DNA of 64,000 bases from Rhea pennata (Eukaryota; Chordata; Aves; Rheiformes; Rheidae): the NCBI RefSeq assembly GCF_028389875.1, contig NW_026907675.1, positions 2,356,001 through 2,420,000 on the forward strand. The letters run 5' to 3'. The translations under genes and the position numbers were made by a program. This document shows positions 9,761 through 22,070 of this stretch, piece after piece (positions within the stretch are counted from its first letter, which is position 1; every line of letters begins with the position of its first letter). The notes under the pieces are model-generated. The model was not told where the DNA came from. It searched no databases and saw only the letters and a list, made by a program, of their open reading frames with translations.

Positions 9761-12003
9761 CATGACCCTGAGGTTGTTGATGTTCAAATCTCGGAACAAG
9801 CCTGAGTTCTCCCAGGCAGAGAGGACGCCACGCAGCAAGCTAGAAAGCTTCCTGGTCTTCAGAGGTATGCAGGCAGTGTATTAAGAGAGAGCCAACAGGT
9901 AAATCTTCCTTTAAAAAGCAGAATCACCCAGAACTCACTGAGATCAAGGGCAGGTCCTTGCCACCTCCCTCTGCTCTGCAGGAAGCATGTCTGCTTGCCC
10001 TTAGATTGTTCTCGGTAGTTCTGCGTATCCCACCCCACTTTCACGCCTCAGCTATACATTACCTGACACCCCAACCCCACACCCGAACCCCACCCCTGCC
10101 CCCTCCACAGGCAGCTCTGTCTGACGAATGCTTCCCTTCCTTCTTCAGAAATGCTGGGCAATTCCACAGATTCATCCCGTATTTCTGCCCCTCCTCATGT
10201 TACCTCTGACGACCTCTCTGAATTCCGGATCGGTTGCGGCCTTATTTACACGGTTTGAGGTACCAAGCCACAGGTCGGATTTTCCCCTAACTGCAGCCTG
10301 TTCCCTTCACAGCCACACGCACATACACACAGGGCCCTCCAGCCTGACAGCACCGCGCGGAGAGCGCACCTGAACCCTTGGAGGAGCCGAGACGCATCTG
10401 CGTTCCCCACGCGCACTGCCCCCAGCAGAGAAGCCCATGGAGGTGGGTGCCATCCGCTCTCACTGAGCAGCCCACAACTGACGGGACACGCAGAGCGACG
10501 GGGCTTGCTCTTATTGTGCTGAGAGAGGCCATCACACTGCCGCCTGCCACCAAAGCCCCCGCCCTGCCCACTGTGAAGACACTGTCAGCTTGGGGAAGCT
10601 GCAGGGTCAGGAGAGGCCCCCGTCCTCTCCTCCAGCTCATCGCCTCTCCACCCTGCCTTGAAAAGAGCAGGGTCCAGAGCTGCCAGGGACAGGGGGTGTT
10701 GCTGAATTCTGCTGCCTTTGGCTGGATGGCAGCGCTGAGGGGCTCTCTCTCTGCCCAAAGAAATAACATTGCTCCCTGACAGAGAACTCACATGTCTGGG
10801 CCTGAACCTTCAACCAGACAGCTCAGGAAGCACCCTGAAATCTGTGGAAAAGCACGAAGATTCAGGAAGGCTTGCCAAAGGTGTCCAAGCCCTGGCACCA
10901 TGTCCTTTCCCAAAGGAACACTGGTCCTGTGGTCAGGGCGTCCTCTCTGTGCAGCTCAGGGCACCCTTGTGATGGCACCTCTGAGCTTCTGGGGCTGCTC
11001 TGCTCTCAGTGCAGCTCCCCAGGGGCAGAGTCCTGCCCAGCTTAGCTCACCCCCAGGCTGCTGATGAGCCTGTGTGCAAGACACAGCAGGAGCTCCGCTC
11101 ACGCATGCCACTCTCACGGGGGCTGGGATGTTTTGGGGCTAGCAGCAGCCCAGGGTGCTCAATTCCAAAGGTGCCTTCTGTCTTTCCCACACTCCCACTG
11201 GGCTCACTGAGCTGACAGTGAGGCTGTGCATCTATGGCCAGTGCTCTGTGGGCACCAAGAGGCTGCAGGGGTCTCTGGAAACACTCAGGCACCTCGCTGC
11301 CTCTTCCTCAGTGTCCACCGGCAGCTCTGCGCTGCACCTGGCAATGTCCCGCAGGCTAGGCTAGGCAAGGAAGGGGTGATGGAGAGTGGGCTTTGGGGAA
11401 GTGCTGAGTCCCAAGCAGCACAGCAATGCTTTTGAAGAGGAGAAGCGGAAAGGGCTGCGCTGAGGCTGGGTACCCAAGAATGGCAAGGCCGCCCGTCGTC
11501 CCCAGGCACAGTATGTTGGTTCCCCAGGTACCTGGCTGCTCCCAGTTCATCAAGGAAGAGTTGCTCTGAGGCATGACTGAATGCACGTGGCCACAGCCTC
11601 CCGTGTTCGGCTGATGAAAGTGGTATTGGTGCAAACGGGCCTCTCCTCTTTCTGAGGAAGGAGGCAGAGAGCTTCTGCACATTCTAGGCAGTTCCTGAGC
11701 CTGAACATTTTGCAATGCCTTTCCTTGCCCTCTTCCTTAGTTGGCAGGAGCTTGACCCACAACACCTCCCTTTTTGAGGGCACCCAGGCCTTCCAGGTTA
11801 TTAGCCCACCAGCGCCCACATTCTTTTGTCTCAGCCCCAAAGGTGCCTCCTCTGAGTTTCAGTGTGTGCCAATGGTTCTTCTGCACCCCCGCCTGCACCA
11901 TAGTCCAGCCCCCACTTCACCCTCACAGTCTTCCTGACAAAGGGAATGATCTTGGCCTCTCTTTCTTCAGCAGAGCACAGCAGCAGCAGTTGAGGTACCT
12001 GCC
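9761..12003. other. No supported gene; upstream flank of the TOPORS-like copy
   Basis: GC-rich, with many overlapping short frames and no consistent exon. A pyrimidine-rich acceptor-like tract (cctctctttcttcag, about 11957-11971) lies just ahead of the TOPORS-like start and may be the end of an upstream intron. Confidence 0.4.
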
Positions 12004-13650
12004 ATGGATGGTAGTTCCTCATCCTCAGCTCTCCCCAGCCCTCTGTAGCACAGCACACCAACACCAGCAGCTCCAGATGCTACATGTCCCATCTGTCTGG
12101 ACACCTTAGACGACGTTGCCTATGTGAAACCCTGCTTCCACAAGTTCTGCTTTGGTTGTGTGCTCCGCTGGTCGAAAACAAAGGCCGAATGCCCCCTCTG
12201 CAAGCAGGTTTTCCAGTCTATTCTGCACACAGTGCTGGCAGAAGATGACTACCAGGAGTATGTCGTGAGGCCTCCCAAAGATAGCTCTGGTGCCAGGCGG
12301 CCGCGACAGAGAGCTCCTTGGCGCCCTGCCACCAGGAGGCACCGTCGCCCTGCAGCTCACCCGCAGCAGCAGTCCCCTGCTCCTCAGATGCCATCCTCTG
12401 CCCAGGACGGCAGCAGCCTGGAGGGGCCTCCAAGCCACAGCAGGCAGAGGCAGAGAGCCGGAGGGCTGCGGGAGCCAAGCCAGAGGCTGTCTCTGCACAG
12501 GCAGGCCAGTGCTGAGAGCAGACCTCAGAGACATGTGCCAGCGACAGAGGAGGAGATGCTGAACTTCCGCCGCACTCTGTACCGCACAGGGATGCGTGTG
12601 CAAAGGGTTCCCCATGGCGGCCACCCCCAAGACATCTCCGCAGAGTTCTTCTCCCGCAATCCGGACAGCATTCAGAGGTTGCTGCCCTGGCTCCAGCGCG
12701 AACTGAGAGTCCTCTTTGGAGTCCACCAGTCACTGATCACCATCACGGAGCTCATCGTCCTGACAAACCTCAGGAGGTATGACCTGGACAGTCAGGCCTT
12801 TGCTGACGACTTAGAGCTGCTGCTGCTGAGTCGCACCAGGCATTTTGTCCACGAGCTCATCAGCTTTACCCAGTGCTCATGCAGCATGGAGACCTACGAC
12901 CGGCAGGCCATATATGATTGCCACTCTCAGAGCCAGCACGAAGGAGGCCCCTCAGCATCATTAAGCCCGGCAGCTGCTGCGGGTACAGCCACGACTCCAG
13001 GGCCAGCCCAGAGTCCATCCCCAGCTGGCAGCCCTGGCTATACAATGCTTCCTGTCACCTCGTATGCAGGCCCCCATGACATTGCCACAGCCACACAATC
13101 TCACCAAGATCTACAGACAAACTCTGACAACAGGGCAGCTCAAGCAGGAGGAGAAGCCCAGAGACAATTGCCGGCTCCTGCCAACCCCCAGGACAGTGAC
13201 TCCTCGTCAGACAGCTGTGTCCTTGTGGGATGCTGGAAGCCCTCGGCAGAGAGAAGCCCTGAATGCATTGTGCTCTCCTAAGATTCGGAGCACTCAGCCC
13301 CAGCAGGGGAAGGTGACACGGGGCAGAAAGAGCAGCCACTCCACACACCCAGCTGCAGCCACAGCAAAGCCAGGGCGGGCAGCTCGCTAGTCTCTGCCAT
13401 GCCAAACCAAACTAGCTGGAGCCACCCCAGCTGCTACCCTGCTGCCTCCAGGGAGGAGAGAGAGCTCCAGCAGGGGCACATGGAGGACACGGCTGCTTGT
13501 GCTGTGCAGGGCTGCAGCCACGTCCCCTTTGCTGATGGCAGGGACAGGCAGTGCTCACCCGGGAGGACCCGTCTGCCCACCAAGAGGAAGGCAAGCAGCT
13601 CTGAGGCCTGTGCCCAGCCCAGCAAGAGGCACGCATGGCCTCGGCAGTAG
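12004..13650 (+). pseudogene. TOPORS-like RING E3 ligase gene, two in-frame stops
   Basis: The product resembles TOPORS, a RING-type ubiquitin/SUMO ligase of the nucleus. A Kozak-good ATG (gccATGg, 12004) opens a 549-codon frame. The C3HC4 RING starts at Cys-Pro-Ile-Cys (12085), with Cys-Phe-His-Lys-Phe-Cys and the closing Cys-Pro-Leu-Cys-Lys following within 120 bases. A second TOPORS block (about 12550-12930) has Asn-Phe-Arg-Arg-Thr-Leu-Tyr, Asp-Ile-Ser-Ala-Glu-Phe-Phe and the Leu-Phe-Gly-Val-His region. A Ser/Pro-rich tail with Asp-Ser-Asp-Ser-Ser-Ser and Glu-Cys-Ile-Val-Leu-Ser follows, then a basic end (Thr-Lys-Arg-Lys, Ser-Lys-Arg-His). TAG at 12046 splits the start from the RING, and TAA at 13279 cuts off the last 122 codons, yet there is no frameshift. 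It is probably a recent pseudogene of the avian TOPORS-like family. It could still make a truncated product if translation begins elsewhere, but no other in-frame ATG lies between the first stop and the RING. Confidence 0.9.
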
Positions 13651-16600
13651 GAGGGACAGTGGGACTGCCCAGCAGATGGTCAGCAAGCAGAGATGAGAGC
13701 AGTCCAAGAAGCCTGGGGAGATGAGGACTACAAAAGAACACCAAAGCAAGTGGAAAAGGGGCTGGAGTGCTGCACTCTGAGGGCTGTCTTCAGCACGACG
13801 AGCTCTGATAGTCAGTTGGTGAGTAGTGTCATCCTTGGTGGAGGGGGAACTGCAATGCTAGGGGCAAAGACTCGTTAAGGTCCTTCTCAATGAGCTGAAG
13901 AAGGGCATGAAGGGCTCCTGGGGAAACCTTGGAGCACGAGCTGGGCTAGGCACTGGCAGGTGCAGAGCCCGCACACATGACCACGTCTGTCTGTCCCCAC
14001 AGCTGTTAGTCGAGGAGCTGGCTGTCTAAAAGTACCTTTGGCAGGACACTGCAGCACCAGGTTTATAGAAAGACCAGCGCAATGCAGCTGGGTGCCATGA
14101 CAAATGCTGAGCAGAGGCAAGGTGTCAGAACATCCCCATGCTGGGGATTCAGGGAGACCCTGAGGAGTCCCAGTGAGAGTTTTCTCGTTGTCTGTGCCCT
14201 TTACACTAGTCTAAGAGATGAACGCCAACACCACTCCAGATACAGCATCTGGGCCCTGCAACATGGGCTCTCCTACTGCAGGATTTGTGTTTTCAATGGA
14301 CACAGACCACTGCTGTGCTGTCCAGGAGCCCCAGACGGACATGTGAGGATCGATGGCAGAGAGCAGTAAAAAGCTGTGCCAAGAGAGCAGCTGAGCACCG
14401 AGAGAGCAGGTCCTGTCTGGAAGCAAAGTCCCACAGCTGTGCGATGTCCCCAACATCTCCCTCCTCCATACCGGAGCTGACTTCTAAGAGGTTCCTCAGC
14501 GTGACTCACTTGCCTCCTGTCACCCTCTGCTCTCCCTCAGCAGGCAAAGGAACGACACCCTGACTCCTGTCCTTCCCTGCTTTGTCTGGTGTTCCTGCTG
14601 GTGCCTTGCTTGTAGGAGCTCTGCACACCCATTGGAAGCTGGACAGAGGCAGGTAAGTGTGGTGGGAGAATTATGTGCACTGAGCTGCTTCGGGTAGGAA
14701 TGGTTTGGATTGGGGTTTGGGTTTAGGTTGCCTCCACGTTTTGCTCCTTTCACTCTCACCCCACCTGCCCATGGGATTTTATCTCCTTGTGTGTTTTAAT
14801 TCTTCCCCTTTGTGCTGTTGCTGTGCAGTGCAAGCCACGGTGTTGGAGCGGGAGCTACCTTCCAGGTAAGAAGCTGGCACTGGCTCTCTTCAGCAGTGCT
14901 CTTGCTCTTGTTCATTTCAACTCCCTTAAGCCATGTAGCATGGGAGCTGCTGGAGAGCTGCAAGAGCTCAGGACACAAGAAGATTGCCTTCAGTTGCCTC
15001 GCTCTCCTCTGCTTGGAGGCAGAGCTAGCAGCACCAGGACATGACAACTTCACAACCCCACTTGGAAGCTTCTTTTAAGCAGCAGCAAGATCACCTCCGG
15101 GAGGTGCGTCACCTCAGCACGTCCAATGGCTCCTGCGAACTGGGCTGCAGCCCTGGTGAGTATGGCTTTGGCTGTGGGAGTTGGCAGGGCTGAGCAATGC
15201 AGGCTCTGGCACTCTCTCCCCAGGGCCCCTGCAATGAGGTGAGGAAATGCATGGCGTCTCTGATCTCTCCTCCCAGGGCCACCCTGCAGATCTGCAAGAG
15301 CAGATCACGCTGCCTGACCCCTGCTCATCTTTCTCACAGGCACTTCCCCACCCCCATGCTCCCGGTGTCACCTCAGCACAAGGCTGGGGGGAAGCTTCCA
15401 GCATGAGCCCTTGTGCTGTTATGATGGAGAGCAGGCAGGTTGCTGAGAGCAGTGGGCAGGAGAGAGGCTGGTGCCAGATCAGGTGCAGACAGGAGCGTTG
15501 GCAGCTGGGCTGTAGGAGGGGTGGCCTGGGGAAAGCAGAGTGAGCTGCTGGGGGATGAGGGCTTCGCGATGGCGTGCCTGGCTTCAGGTCGCAGGTGGAC
15601 AATTCCAACTGTTTGCTTTCCTGTCTCCTGCCCAGCACCATCTTTCCATGCCATCTGCGTGGCTCCTCAGGGCTTCTGTCTCCCTTCTATGACTCACATG
15701 TGCTTTACGCTGGGGACGATGAAGTGTCCCATGTGAGCGAACGCTGACCTGTCCGGTTCTTCTCCCAGCCTGCATGGCATCACCCACCTTGCTCACGGTG
15801 AAGTCCAAGGTGCTCTTGAGGTGCGTGAACAAAAGGCCATGGGCTGATAGGATGCGGCTGGAGAGACCCTGCAGAATGAGTCCATATTTCCCACTGCCAG
15901 CGACATTCCTGCACATTCCACACCACAAGTTTCATGGGCAGGTACTTTGCAGAGCCCTAACCTTCCCACACAAGGATTTGGGCATGACTACGTTGGGAGG
16001 GGGTACATCCATTTGTGATGTTGCACAGCTTTGGGGACCAGGCACTCTCCCCACATCGTCATGCAGTGCCCCACAGCCTGGCTCAGAGGAGCTCATCTCT
16101 TTGCCTTTAGGGTGGTGGAAACGGACGGCACTAGGAGACCAGGCCCAAGACGCTGTGGCTGAACTACTTGCTGGAATATTGTTCCCATTTACCATAGAAG
16201 GGAATAGGGGAGTGGCAGTATGTACCTTTAGCATCTCAGTAGGGTAATGGATTCTTGGTCTTCAGGGCCATCAGAGTTCAAAAGAGTAAGTGGTATGTAG
16301 AAAAGAGAGGGGGGCAGATGACAGCCTCCGTTTCCAGCTTGATGCATGTACCACTGTTGGCTCGACCCAACTTACCTCTGAAAGTGGCCAGCTTACTGGT
16401 GGAAGTGCCAGCAGAATCAAACAACTTAGCTCCCTAGCTTTGGTGAATGAATTTAATTGACGTTCCATTTCCAAGGGGGACCTGAGAAGCGTAAAACTCT
16501 CAGCTCCTTGGCATACCACTTGTGCTTGCAGGATGGGCAGCCTCACCTCAGTCTGACAGGCAGCGGGGTAAACTCTCCAGGGGGTCTGTCTCCCAGCAAG

Positions 16601-17026
16601 TTTTGGAGCCTCTAGAGAGCCCTGTGGATCTCAAGGCGGACAAGGCCTAGTGCACCTTGTGTCTTCAGCTGTGGGCTTGTGGAGTAGGGGAACGACACTT
16701 TGGCAGCTGCTGCTTCTCTGCAATGATGGTAAATGGAGCACAGAGAGAGTCATCCACAGGCAGACATCTGCATCACAAGGGTCTAAGGCTGCACAGGATG
16801 AATGCAGCACTCGCTGGGGGGTGATGTTAGCTTTCCCAGGGAGATTTGTGCCCTTTTTCTCTTCTGCTCTCCCACCAGGAATGATGCCAAAGAGAAACCT
16901 CAAGTGGCAGCCTCTGAGATTTTTCCTTCCTACAAACTGAGCCCAGCCAAGAGCCTCACTGAGCCCAGCTCCATGTTTGTGCCTGCCGCGTAACTCTTTG
17001 CTGCAAGTGGGGAAATGCAACCACCA
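13651..17026. other. Mostly no supported gene; weak exon-like series at 14829-15330
   Basis: On the plus strand a 37-nt segment 14829-14865 (gctgtgcag / CCAG|gtaaga) and another around 15079-15155 (tttaagcag / CCCTG|gtgagt) encode short Gln/Glu/Leu-rich, coiled-coil-like peptides, and a similar stretch follows near 15290-15330. No full gene can be built from them. The rest shows only scattered short frames. Confidence 0.22.
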
Positions 17027-20000
17027 CAAGCATCTACAAAATGACAGCAGGATGCCACTTCCATTTCCAGGGCCTACGTAAAGAGATCAGCCCAGGGAGC
17101 AGCTGCACTGGAAAGGCTGTCTGACACTGACAGAGCAACTCAGCACTGCAACAGCCATCAACCTCATACCAGACCTCTGCTGTGCCAGCTAGTCTACAAA
17201 CACACTGTCTCTGCCCCACACAGCTGCCTCGTCTGCTACATGCAACCAAGAGCCAGCAAGAAGATGGGTCTGCAGGACACTGGCCACTCACACTCCCCAG
17301 AAGGCAGCTCTGCTCACTGCCTTCCCGTCCCTCCAAAACACAGGCACACAGGGAAGCTCTTGTGCTAACATCACAAGGTGGCCAAGGCACTCTAGGCTCA
17401 CAGGGCATGTGCAAATGATCAGCACAAGATCAAGCACAGGGCTGGCTCATTGGGCAATGCTCCTGTTTTCAGAGGGGAGGATTCTGCTTTCTTCAGGCAG
17501 AGCAGGCTGCTACTTTCCACCCCCACAATCTCAGGAACCTCCACCTACTCAGGGCAGGGATGGGGTTTTTCTTTAATAATACAACGCTACAGATATAATG
17601 TAGAAACATTTGAGAGTTCTTAAGGCCTACTGAGATTGAGGCCTCCTGAGACCAAAGTAACCTCACTTCCTTTCCTTTAGTTACTTGGACAAGAAGTCCC
17701 TGTGAAGGGAAAAAGTGTGCAGAGGCTTTGAAATGAGGCCCAAGCAAGCAGACAGCCCCAGCCTGGCGGTCTGCTGAAATGCCACCTGTCTGGCTGCACG
17801 GGCTTTGCAGCAGCACTCTGAGCTCCACAGCTGCATTCACAACCTGACCCTGGGCACATCTTCACCCCTCACAGAGACAGGAACCCAACAACTGTGAGAC
17901 ATCCTCAATTTCAAGCTACAGAGGCTTTGGGACACTCACACAAATATGTGGCACCACAGCCTTCTTGGAAAAGGAGGGAACACAGTAGCATTTGCAGAGC
18001 AAGCTGGCACTAACAGCATTTGTGCGATGCAGAAGTTGCAGCACAGCGGACGTGAACCTACACCCCAAGTCACCCATGGAAGCCAGGCGCACTTACAGAA
18101 GCCTTCACATCCACTCGAAGTAGCCTCACCTCATTCAGCACCTCACCTCTTGCAGCTGCTTTCACAGACAGATCACAATTGTGGCAAAGATGTTGACAGG
18201 TACAGGCACACACCCTGGCATCCTGCCTCCATCCTCAGCAGTTCTAGGACTACACCAGCAACATACAGGACTGGAGTAACCTAGAAAGAAAGAAAATCAG
18301 CGTGTTACTGTCAGCTCTGCTGGCCTTCCACAGTCGCAACAGTCGGTGGCAAATGTCTCCCCTCTGCGCTGAGCTGTATTTGTGAGAGTACAGCCTGTGG
18401 GGCCACACAAAGCCTCTACTCCTCTTTTTGGCACAGGTGAGACCATGTCTGTATATCGGGTCCCCTCTGGACACCCCAGTTCTGCAAAGGCACAAACACA
18501 CAGCAAGGGGTCCAGCACAGGGACACCAAGACAGTCAAGGCCTGGAGCATGGGGCATACAGGTAGAGGCTATGAGAGCTGGGATTCTTAAGCCTAGACAA
18601 GACAAAGCCAAGAGGGACACGCATGCTGTGCACAGCTGGCTTATGTAGGGCACAGACAAGACAGAGATGGATTTTTTTTGGAGGTGCACACTGAGAGCAT
18701 GAGAGGCCACAGGGACAAATTGGACAATGGCAAATTCTTCTTACATATTAAGAACCCTTGTTCTCCAGGAGGGTGGCCAAACTGTGGCACAGGGATCCAG
18801 GCACGTCCCCACATCTCCATCCAGGCAGATAATCAAAACTCTACTGAGAAAGGCCCAAATAGACCTGCTCCACTGGGACCTGCCTTCAGCAGGCTGTTAG
18901 ATCCCTATCTCCAGATGTCTCCCCATTGCAGGCTCAAGGCATCTGCTGTTCTCAGACTCCTTCCAAAGGCACCAGTGGCTTTGCAGATGCTGCCTCCACC
19001 ACTGACCAAGGACAGAAAGCCTTGAAGGAGTGAGAAGATTGCTTTCTCCAGGGGAAACGGTAAAATCTCAAAGACTCAGGAAAGCACAAGACCTTCAAAA
19101 ACTGAAAGCCTGAACCTCAGCTGACAGAAATCACCAAACTGTAAGCATCTCTGGCTCACACCAGGATGCTCTAAGGTCAGGGCACGGTCACCAAGAGTCC
19201 TCACCCACGTTTCCCAGAAGGACACAGTGATCGCAGGCTGGGCTCTAGGAGCACAGCACTGCTCTGTCCAGACACCTCCTCCCATGGCTGAGCACCAAAC
19301 CACTGGGGCCACCACACAGCTCCAACACAGCCCCTTGACAGTCAGCTCCCAAGAACATACCTGCCTGCCTCCAACAACCATCTTACCAGAAGGCCTTCAC
19401 TCCTTCAAAGAGCTTACAGCATTCCCTTGCCCACTTCCCAACAAGCATCCCCCGCCTGCTCCTCCTCTCTCAGCAGACACTGCTGCAGATAAAAGATTTC
19501 ATCAGGAAAAGCAAACAAGAGGCAAGGAAGGAAAAAGCAGGCTTTGTTTGCATCTCAGAACAAGGAGAAACACTCCGGATCCATTAGGCAGCATCCTACC
19601 TGCACATCCTGGCAAGAGCTTAGCAAGCTCAAGGCCTGGACCTCAGCGCACTGAAGGCAGCAGTCTCCCAGCATCTCTGGCCCATGACACCACAGCAGCC
19701 TCGGTCCTTTGAGCAAACACCTCCTTACTTCACAGGTCTCCTCAGCTCCCCAACCTGGTAGAACTTTCCCTGCACTGTACTGCTCTCTCCAGCTACCTTC
19801 CTCCATGTTGACCACCGAGACATTGCAGCTACCACCCAGCCCCACCACAGGCCATGCCTGCACAGGGATGCAAACCGCATTCATCGCCCCTCGCCTCTAA
19901 AAAGGGTTGTCAGCCAACATCCACAATTGTATCAGCGACACACACAGCACTGCACCACATATGACAGCTGGCAGGGCACCCCTATGTGCCCCACAACACA

Positions 20001-21214
20001 CAAAGCCCAACTCTACAGCCTTCAACTCCCTTCTGCTCCTCCAAGGCCTTGCAACAGGCACTACCTCTCAGCATCCACTCACAGCCCAGGGCCTGCTCAC
20101 TTCCCACCTCCAGAAAGCACAGAGCAAGGGGCTCTCACAAGGGAGGAGCAGGCCAGCTCTTGCCTCTTGCTTGTGTCTCAGCTTCCATGAAAATGAAATC
20201 TCTTTGAAAATGGGGCCCATAACTTTGGGGGAATGACATGCCTTCATTTCCCTCCAACACCCTTTGCACTCCTTCTCTAGTGACTGCATACTCGGACAGA
20301 AACTCAGAGACCTCTAACGTGTTACACTTCCAAATGCGTCATAAAAGCAGCTGGACACCTAAAAGACAGGCACAGCATTCAGACCTTGCAGGAAAATCTC
20401 ACAGCCTCCCTACTGTTTCAACAGGGGGAATTTCTAAAGCACACACACACACACCCTGGGAATCAGAGATTACTAATATCATTGTGCACATCAGCACTAG
20501 ATTCATTTAGCAGCTTCAAAACTCTACTTGGACTCTAGCTGACCAGGAATAGGCTGCAAGACTCTACTCAGCAAGAAGTACAAAGTCAAACTGCATGTCC
20601 ACGTTCACCAGAGAACATCATCTGCATTTTAAACGTAGCAGGACTAACGCAGGATGATGGAGTGGAACAGAATTTGTGACAGATGGTATGGAGCATGTAC
20701 TTCTTCTTGACTGAGTAGCTGCAGTTCCATATTGCTGCAGAGCTCTGCAGGGGTCAACTCCTACCCTGGGCACAAAACCAGGAGTCACCTCACCACCACC
20801 ATCCAGGCCATTTTGCTTCTCCTGACCTGTCGGCTGCTCACAGAGAGGGGACCTCACAAGTGCAAACCCCCAACACATGCCTGCTGCTGCTATGGCCTTC
20901 AGGGACAGAAATTTCCTCAAAGTAACTTCCCCTGCAACGAACCACTGCTGCCCTATCAGCGACTTGCACAAGAGTCCTCACACTCAACGCCCAGGCCTAA
21001 CTGCCTGCTGCTGGTCTATCAGGGACTCAGAAAGACAGGACCTCACAGTCACCTGCACAACCAGGTCTCTGTCTTTCTTTGTCCAAGAAGACTCTGAGGC
21101 AAAAATTACCTCACTAGAATTTCTTGAGCCACGAGACAAATCCTGGCTGATCAGCTGCTCAGGCAGAAATGATCTCAAAAACACACAGCCATGCCACAGA
21201 CCTGCTGATGGCCG

Positions 21215-22070
21215 TGGTCACAGCCCCAACAGCCTCTTCAGGAGCTCCTGCAGGAAAGCAGCCACCTCGCCAGCACCGCTGCCCCTGCTGCAGCGAGAGG
21301 GCACCCGCCGGCATTTGAACGCACCCGCAGCCCCCACCAGCCCCACTCGCACCCGCTCTCACTCCTGCTCCCTTCTCGCCTGCTTCGCTCCCTCCCTTCT
21401 CGCACCTCTCTCTTCCCTTGGCCTTTTCCCACTCTGGACTACGATTGGCTGACACAGCCGTCATTCCAATCCATCCCCACCCTCCTCCTCAGGACAGCCA
21501 ATAGGAGGGCTGCACTCAGGCGATGTCATGGCAACGCTGCACCCTCCTGCCCTGGCAGCCAGCTCTGCCCCCTCCTCTCCCACCACGGGACGGTGCCATC
21601 TTGTGGGCGGCAGCGCAGAGCACGGCAGGGCCTTGGGGCAGCCCGGCGCCGGGTGCCCAGGCAGTGCAGGGCCCTGGGGGCGGCCGCTCTGCTGCAGGGG
21701 CCCCGTGGGGCTTCTTGCTGCCCTGCGCCCTGGGGGCCGTGCTGGGCTTGGAGGGCAGCCCTGGGGCCTGTGCTGGTGCCAGCCCTGGTGCGGGCGCTGG
21801 GGCCCTGGGAATGGCCGGGGTGCCGGAGCCTGCGGGCGACGTGCTGCTGCCACCAGGGCAGGGCAGTGTCCTCTCGGCCCTCCTGCCCCGGCCCCTTCCC
21901 CAGGGTAGCGCCAGGGCTTGGCAGCCCTCTCGCTGCGCCTGGCAGGGCTGGGCCACGGCCAAGCAGGGGCTGCTCTGTGTGGGGCTGGGCTGTGCCCCGA
22001 GGGGTCGCTCCAGAGCGCTGAGGAGCCCCATGGGGGCACAGGGCAGTGAGGCTGGGGACCAGCTCTGAGC
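21215..22070. promoter_or_regulatory. CpG-island promoter core, copy R1
   Basis: GC-rich core with ATTGG at 21444, CCAAT at 21466 and 21498, an RFX X-box-like element (gatgtcatggcaac, about 21523-21536) and a YY1-type site (gccatcttg, 21595-21603). There is no TATA box. Such layouts are often bidirectional; the YY1 site and the open frame lie toward the V side. The same motif order recurs in three other copies. Confidence 0.55.
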
